Source: Molossus alvarezi (lineage: Eukaryota > Chordata > Mammalia > Chiroptera > Molossidae). From it: DNA of 64,000 bases. The stretch is taken from contig CM073885.1 of the NCBI GenBank assembly GCA_037176705.1, positions 218,624,290 to 218,688,289 of the forward strand, written 5' to 3'. The translations under genes were made by a program, and so were the position numbers. Below the pieces are notes generated by a model. That model ran no database searches and was not told the origin of the DNA. It saw nothing but the letters and a program-made list of their open reading frames with translations. Positions 48,701-57,700 of this stretch are shown here, piece after piece; position 1 is the first letter of the stretch, and the number at the start of each line of letters is the position of its first letter.

Positions 48701-51700
48701 GAGGAGATGTTTGCCTTTCAAGTCTTGCACTCACTCAAAGGGGACAGTGTCACACCTGCCAGCGTTCCCTTCTCTGATTTCACCAGGACAGTCACAGAGC
48801 AGCAGTACTGGCAGGTGACAGGGAAAGCCTTGGGCTGCAGCCCATGACACATGTGATGTGTTAGGAAGATGGAGACAGACACGCAACTCCTGCTGTGTTT
48901 TCCTGATTCAGTGAGTAGAGACCTAGCCCTTCGGAGGCAAGTGTCACTCACGGTTAACCAGCTGGACCTCTGTGTTTCTTTGGCTTCTGGGCTTCACTCG
49001 GAGGGTTTCCTGCCACTCCAGCTTTCATTTATTCTCCCCTAAGCCTGACCTTTATTAAACAGGTTCTTCCAAAATGAAAAGTCTCCTCTTTTCTTTCCCT
49101 CTCATCCTGCTGTGGGTTATTTCCACCACTTTCCCTCTGTATGCAAACTTCTCCACTGCTATCTCCAGCCCAGGCTTCTCTTTGTTGTTGTTAATCCTCA
49201 CTGGAGGACATTTTTTCCATTGATTTTTTTAGAGAGAGTAGAAGGGGTGGGGAGAGAGAGAAAGAGAACGAGAGAGAGAGAGAGCGCGCGCGAGAGAGAG
49301 ACATCGATGTGAGAGACACATCGATTGGTTGCCTCCTGCATGACCCTGACTAGGGCCAGGGACCGAACCGCAAGCGAGGTACATGCCCTTGACTGGAATC
49401 GAACCCAAGACTCTTTGGTCCATGGGCCGACACTCTCACCACTGAGCCAAACCGGCCAGGGCGATGTATCTGTTTTTATATCTCACATATCAACTTATAA
49501 TTTCCTCCCAAGCTGATGTCTTCCTGCATGTAACACTTACATGGTACTTACTTGTGCTTTATAAATACCTGTTCATTTAACTCTCTCCAAACCAACCTAT
49601 TATGACCCCATTTTACAGGGGAGAAGACTTAGGCACAGAGAGGCAAGGGACTTGCTGCTCGTGTGTGGGGCAGAGCCGGGACGCGAACCCAGGCAACCCA
49701 ATCCCAGCTCGGAGCTCCTCCCCAGTCTGCTCTACCTCTTAGGGTGGCACTACCAGCCTCCAAAACCTGGGAGGCTTCTTTGACTCCTTCATTGCTCTTT
49801 CCCTCCAAACACAATCATCGGCAAAACCTGCTGAGCTGACTTCGGTAAGATCGCCTCGTGGGCACTCCCGCCCATCCCCCTCGCGGCTGCTGCGTCCAGG
49901 TCACCGGCGCTCCTGGTCGCGGACATCGCGCCAGTCTCCCGGCCCACCTTCTGTTGCCCACCTCCCACCATTTCCAGTAGCAGCCAAGGGATGTGTGAGG
50001 GGCCTGAGTCAGGTCATGGCATGCCCTACTGACCTCCTTCTCCGACCTCCCACCGGACACCCAATAAAGGCCAAACTCCTCGCACCACCCGCATGGCCCG
50101 GCGGGGGTGGCCCCCTCCCCCGCTGCCCTCCCCTTGCAGATACTCTCCCCTTCCTCCATCTCACAGTGCTCTGGGAGCCCAGCTCATACATGTGGAAGTC
50201 TTTCTCATCTCAGCACCGTTGTGTGTGCTGGTCCCTCCATCCGGAATGTTTTGCTACCTTCAGTGACCTGCACAAAGGTCATCGTCTCTGCTCTGGCCAC
50301 TTGATCTGAGTGAGTCCTCTCCTGCTATCCTCTGCCTCAGCAACCTTTCCCCGAGGGCACTCAGCATTCTGTGATCCCTCTCACTGCTTATGTCTGTGTC
50401 TGCTCCTAGCCCAGTGCTTACCTTGCAGATTGAGGCTTACCAAGTAACTGGGAATGGGTTTTGCTGTAAGTAGATGGAAACGAACAGGACATCCTATCTA
50501 TGAGATTTCTCCAAAATCTATACTAGATAATGGCCTGATGACATTGCTTCTTTCAAATGTCCCTAGTGCAGAGAGCAGAGTGATCCCTGTATCCTGGGAG
50601 ATTTGGGAGGGAATATTGCAGTGACCACCTTCAGCACCAGGTCTTTCGAAGCGAGTTCCAGAAGCTGGGATGGACCCCAGACTTTCTCAACACGAATTTC
50701 TCTCTCAGGATAATTTTCATTACTTGTTTGAAGCAGATTACAAATAATTTATATCCATCTTCTTGTGAGTTATCTAGCCCCAGTATCTGAAGATTTTATT
50801 TGTGTACCACAATCAAAGTCATTCTGGGCTGAAGTCTCCTCTTGGCCAAGGGCCACAAAGAGCTGAAGGCTGACGCGCCTATTCTGGCCACATCGACAGC
50901 TCTGTGCACATCTAGCTTCGTGCCCTGGGGGAGACACCTCTACCTCAAGGACCTGCACCCTCACTGTGGAAGGTGCAGGGAACTGGGCTGAATGAGGCGG
51001 GAAATCTGGCATCACCGGCACCTTCCTCGGGAGTCCCTGACTGCAGAACGGCGGCGGGCTTGCAGGATTTGGGGAGAGCTGTGCACCCATTTCTCCCCAC
51101 TTCACTTCTGTGGGACTGGAAATCCACTTGGGAGGGACTGAGATCAGGGACATTTACTGTTTGTAACATTCTGGGAAGAACATTTCTTGTTTGGATGCCA
51201 AAGTCATTGATGTCCACATGACATGATGCAAAGGCCGTGTTTTATGGGCTTTATGTGCTTGTGCCTGGGAAGTAACAATGCCGACAGTAAGCTGCTACAG
51301 ATGTAAGAGCACTTCCCCAGGTGAAGCAGACCTGGATAACAGAAACTCCTCAAACAGTCCATGCAAAGGCTACTGGGATTCTCTGTGGCCCTCAGAGGAT
51401 CCTGAAGTAACCAAAGAAGACAACAGTAAAGCCTCCTCAAACCCTCTTGGGTGCTTCTTATCACTTCATGAGAGTTTTCTTGTTACTCTGCAAACATAGT
51501 GAGCCCATCGGTCTCAGGAGCTTCTCACCTTCTGATCCATCTGCCTGTTCGTCCCTACGATCTTCTCCCAGCTCACCGCCTCCCTCCACGTGGACTTCCG
51601 CTCACATATCCCATCACTCTCATTATCTACCTCTGCCTTTCTCCTGAGTACTTGAAGCTGACTGTATATGTTATACATTTATTTCTTTATTATCTGTCTT

Positions 51701-54700
51701 CCATAATAAAATCAGAGGCATGGAAGCTCTGTGATCTTTTATTTTATTTCTCTTTCTTTGCTGTATCCCCAGAGCCTAAAACAGCGTCTCGCACATACAG
51801 GATGTTTAGTAGATATTTGTTAAATGAATGACTGAGTAAAACTGCTTTCTTGTTCTGGATCCCGATTTCTTTGATAATTCTCAAACGCCATGCAGACTTC
51901 TCAAAGCTCCACGCTGCAATGTCCAACATCTGACAAATGCGTTCTCCGCCTTTTCTCAATCCTGTTCGAGTGGGGCTGTCAGTGCTCCTGTGTAAATGCC
52001 TCCAGAACCTGGGGGAGGTATTTAATCAAACAGATAGTTGAAAACGAAAGGAGCACAGATATGATAACAGAGGAAGGGGCAGACTTTAAGAATCATTGCT
52101 CTTTTTGTTATCGGTGTGGTGTTTTCTGTGTCCCCACCTGTTGCCGGCGGAGGTGGGCTTCTGGGGTACCATGGGGAAAAGAATTCTCTGAAGCCACTGC
52201 AGGAGGATGAGGTATTGTGGAAAGCTTCATTTCTGTGGCATTAAACCCCTGAGATTCCGAGGTCCCATCTCTCTCTGTCCCACCAAGGAAAAAGTCCCAT
52301 TTTGTCTTCAGCAGAGCTAGGATCAAAGCCACTGCCCAGAGCCTCGTTCCCTATTTGCACTGTCCAGTCCAGAATCAGGCTAGCTTAGCTTGTGCTCCCA
52401 GCTGCAGTCCTTTGTGTGTGGGGTCCATGCTGCCATGAGCCATGTGGCTTCTTGGGCCCTATGGCTATGGAGGGAACACAGGCTAGTACAAGGAAGCAGG
52501 AGCAAAGCAAGAGGAATAAGAGCAAGACAATTTCTTTGTCTGGGGATTATGTGTTCCCAGGTTTTCAAAGGCTTGCACTGGGGTCCACCCTCCTAGCCAG
52601 TGATCTTTCTTAAACTGACAGGCAAGCGTCTTCCCTACGTTACCCCAACTTCACTGCGCATGCATCCACTTCTCCCTTTGTTGGACCCCTTCCCCCAGTG
52701 ATTTGCCAGTAGTGGACCTGTGGTTCCCTGGAGAACAAGAAGTTGCAGCTTCCTGGTGAAGCTGTCCAGATAACCATGCTTACATCTGGGTTCCCTGTGC
52801 TCCTGTCCTATTATTAATATTAGCTAGCTAGTTACAATGGTAGCATTTTAACTTATTCTTTTAATTCATGTGAGACTTCTGTATCACTTTTTAAAAAATT
52901 TTCTTTATTGATTTGAGAAAGAGAGACATCAATGAGAGAGAACATCAATTGGCTGCCTCCTGCATGCTCCCCACTGGGGATTGGGCCCACAATCTACGCA
53001 TGTGCCCTGACCAGTAATTGAACTGGCGACCTCTTGGTGCATAGGCTGGTGTTCAACCACTGAGCCACACCAGCTGGGCTTCTGTATCACTCTTATTGTT
53101 CAGGACTCTCAAATATTTTTCTAACTGCTTTGCATCCACCTAAAAAGAGACTTTCGAGAGAATCATATCATACCTTTTCCCCTTTATATTCCTTGCCCTG
53201 ACTGTAAAACTTTTTCTTTTCCTCTTTGCCTCTGATTGACCAGGCTTCTTCAAAGGCTACCCATTAGATGGGCAAATTATACTTTTTATTATGATGAAAT
53301 ATGAAAGAGGGACCCTCGCTCCTTGGTGGTCAAGCCTGGGCCAGAGAGGAGCAAAGAACTATTCTTTAACATTAATTCCATTCATTCCCAGGAAGCCTCT
53401 CCCCTCCTACTCAGCTGAGCCAGGATTTCTCTCCAGGCTTTGTCCTGGGACAAAGCTCTCATGTTTTGATGTGAACTCCAGGTCTAACCTGTTTTTCATT
53501 AACTTCCTGTGGAGAGCCGTTTATGTAACTGAGTGCCAAAGTTTATCTAAAGAAGCCTGAAGGAACGCAGTTTAAAACACACCAGACAGGAAGTTACAAT
53601 TTTGTGGAAGAGTATTTCATCAGCATATACCACCAATTTTCAGCCTTTTTCATTCCATGGTGCACACAAACTAATTACTAAACTTCCACAGCACATCAAA
53701 GAATATTACATTTTTTGCCAATCTGACAAAAAAAAATAGGTATACTTTTGATTCATTCACACCAGAGGCTATTGTTGTGTCTTTTCATTTGACGAGCTAA
53801 GGGCAAAGCGGTCAGTGTCCCTGACTACATAGTCAGGTATTGCATGTTTCACAAATTCTTGTGGCATACCGGTTGAAAATTGCTGGTATTTATTGCTCTG
53901 CTTGAGATGGGAAAAGTCTATTTCAATTCAAGCAGTTAGGAAACCATATCTTGCAGCTCTGAGATGTGGCAGCCAGGAAGGAGACCAGAGGAGAAATTCA
54001 GTGCACCCACATGGGTATGGCACAGGTGTTCTCTCCACACGGACTATATGCACGTGGTCAGGAAAAGCAAATACACCAGGAAATTAAGGTCTAATGGGAT
54101 GACGCCACCAAAGCAAGAAATATGAACCTGGACAAGGCTTTCACAGACTCCTTGTCCCAGGACCAACATCAGCCAAGTGCCCAGGGCTGGTGTCATCCAT
54201 GGGACAGAATTTGAAAGGCACTACCTTCCTACAATCCTCTCTCATATGAGCACATTGCACCTGTCTGGTAGCCTCACCTGGTGTCATTCCTCTGGGCTAC
54301 AAAGCAAATGGGAGCATGTGTCTTCAGGTCATAGGGCACCAATCCTGTTCCCAGGAAAGAGAGGCAGGGTCCGGTGGGGTCTATAATTCTCACCATGAAT
54401 ACATTATCATGGGTCAGCTTTTCCGATTAGCAAGTTTCTGCTTTAGATACACCTTCCCCAACTTTTCCATCAGGAATCCCTTTTATTATTTTTTTTTCTC
54501 TATGGACCCCATGTTTTGAATTATTCTGCCTGCCACTCTGTATTTATTACAAAACGCTGACTCATTTTCCCATTACTTACTATGAAAAATGTAACTTCCA
54601 GTCAGAGCTTCTGATCAGCGTAAGATAATCAGTTCCTGTGTTGATATAATTTCAGTAAAAAAATAAAGAAATATGATGTTTTGGAAACTCTGTAGACCCT

Positions 54701-57700
54701 GATGTGAGTTATACATGTGAGGTATAATGAAGAACATATCTGGTCTTTGTCCTGGGTTCCAGGCACAGAGGTTCAAAGACTCCAGGAAGTTCCTGAGTGA
54801 TTAAAGGTGTCTTTATTATGCTAATGAGGTGACTCATTGTGAACCCCTAAATAACTTTAGCATCAAGGCCAGCCTCAAAAAAGGCCAGCCTTGACTTGAT
54901 TATCAGGTTGGCACTTTGAGAAGGGAAGGGGACTGGAGATTCAGCTCAATCACTGGCCAGTGATTTCATCAACCGCACCTGAGTGAAGCCCAGTGCCCGG
55001 CAGCCTGCAGGAGCCTCCTGGCTGGTGAACACAGATGAGCAGGGAGGGTGTCGTGACTCCATGGGGAGAGGATGAGGAAGCTCTGCACCCAGGGCCCTTC
55101 CAGACCTCACCCTATGTGTAGCCTTTGTAATAACTACAATGGTAAGTACAACACTTTCAGCGAGTTCTGTGAGTTGTTCTGGAGAATTACCAAACCTCAG
55201 AGGGTGGTGGAAATCCCCAAATTTATAGCTAATTAGTCAGACATGCAGGGGCTCCAAGGCTTGTAGCTAACATCTGAAGTGAGGACAGAGTCCTTAAACC
55301 TGCGAGTCCAACAGGCACTCCTGGTAGTGTGAGAATTGTGTTGTAGCATGCCTACCTGGAGTGGGGATGGGGCATCATATGTCTTTAAAAATATACAAAT
55401 GTCTAAGCCCATAGAATGTTCAACACCAAGAGTGAACTGCAATATCACTATGGACTCTGGGTGATAATGATGTGTCAAAGTCAGTTCATCAATTCTAACA
55501 AATGGACAACTCTGGTGGGCGATGTTGATATTGGTTAGGGGAGGCTGTTCATGCGTGGGGTCACGGGGTATATGGGAAACCTCTGTACTTCCCTCTCAAT
55601 TTTGCTGTGAATCTAAAATTGCTCTTAAAAATTAAAGTTTTAAATATATACATATACATACATATATACTAGAAAATACTGACAACAGGAGTGGTCAGAA
55701 GATTCTACTTGGGGAAATTCCATCTGTTTCAGGCAGCTCAGAGAAATCCCTCCAACGGAGGGGGATGCTGCTGATGTGCCCAGGAAACAGGCAGACTCTC
55801 CTTTACTAAAACAGTTGCAGGGATATCATTAGCAAGGAAAATGTTTTTTAGAAAAAAATTAATATAGTGAAACAATAATGATAATGATATTTACCGAATG
55901 CACACCACACGCCAGGCACCTTCCGTGCCGGGAGGATCAGCACACCCAGACGCGGAGACCCACAGTGAGAGATGAAGAAATTTGTTCAGCGTTATACTGC
56001 AGGGTGGGGAACCTTTTATCTGCCAAGGGCCATTGGGATATTTATAACATCATCTGAGGGCCATACAAAATTATCAACTTAAAAATTAGCCTGGTCAAGC
56101 TAATTTGGTGAGGCATGTGATGTTAAGTGGTATGGATTTCTTGGGCCCCGTGTGGCCCGTGGGCCGGGAGTCCCGCCCTGAATTGAGTTATGAGGACTGG
56201 GCTGTGGCTCTGCTGTCTTCAGTCTGCTCTCGGCGGAGCCCCCTGCACCAGGCTCTTGCTGCTTCAGCTGTTTAACTGCCCTATGAACGTGCTCTTTCCA
56301 AAGTCAGTAGGCAGCCTATTTATGGCAAGTTATATTTTTGTGAAACTGCTTTTATCCGTGGGGTCCAAAGTGGCTCTATGTTCTCCTTCATTTTGCAAAT
56401 TAGAATCTGAAATGGGGAAGGGAGACGCTATAACAAGTTAGGATGTTATAAGGTTTCGTGATGATTGCAATGATTATGAGTTAATTTAGAAATGTTTTAG
56501 TTCCATAATAAAATTACTAATGTGTGGTTTCAAACAAAGAGTAATTGCATTCATTATTATTCTGCAAAAGTAAGTTAACACTTGACCAAGGAGGATAGAG
56601 CTCAGAATATTTGCATGAGAATGCCGGCATTGTAGAAGGTGCATATTAAAAAAAAACGAAACAAAAAAACAACAACCCACTACTACATAACTTATTAAAA
56701 AGTCACGTTCCAAGACATTCTTATTTGTAGGTTGCCTAAGTGCTTGCTATGGACCTAAAGCATTATATGACCAAGGACCCGAAATCAAAGAGTGCAAACC
56801 ACTAAGCTCTCAGGTCCTTGCATCAGCGTCAAGTAGTAGAACAGGTGCCTGAACACAGTCAACATTTACAAAGGAAACAGTAATGCAACCTACTTTGTTC
56901 ACTCATCTGAAACAATGGGAGGTTGCAACACTCCTAGAGTGAACATACAGACCTCGCAAATCACCCATTCTTTCATCTTCAACCCTAAATACTGAAATTG
57001 CAGCTGAAGCCTTCCCTCTTGATCAGATTACTCCAGTAAACTCACCATACACTGGTAACCACAAACCCATCTACAGTTTGTAGAAAAACACTGACTTGAT
57101 TGCTCATTTGTGTTTTTGTTCATAAGAAGGAACAAGAGAACAGATAAAACTTAGTGATAAGAATATTTATACAAATCTGAGTGGTTTTTTTTTATTGCGG
57201 TAAAAATGCATAGCATAAAATGTACCACATTAACCCTTTCTGAGTGCCCAGTTCAGTAGTGCTGAAAGTGTTCAGTGTTGTGACCAGGTCTCCAGACTTT
57301 TTCATGTTGCAGAACAGAAACCCTGTACCCATAAAGCAACGATTGCCCTTTTCCCCTTCCCAACCCCTGGCAACCACAGTTCTATTTTGTCTCTACGAAT
57401 TTGACTGCTTTAGATACCTCATATAAATGTACCATGGAGTAGTTTGTCTTTTTATGACTGGTTTACTTCACTTACTAGAATGTCTTCAAGGCTCATCTGT
57501 GTTGTAACATGTGTCGGAATTTCCTTCCTTTTAAAAACTGAATAATATTTCATTTTATATATAGACCACATTTTGTTTATCCACTTACCAGTCGATGGAC
57601 ATTTGAGGCGTGTCCGCATCTGGCTGTTGTGAACATGGGAGAGCAAATAGCGCTTTGAGACCCTGCTTTCCATTCTTTCGGATGTTTATCCGGAAGTCGA

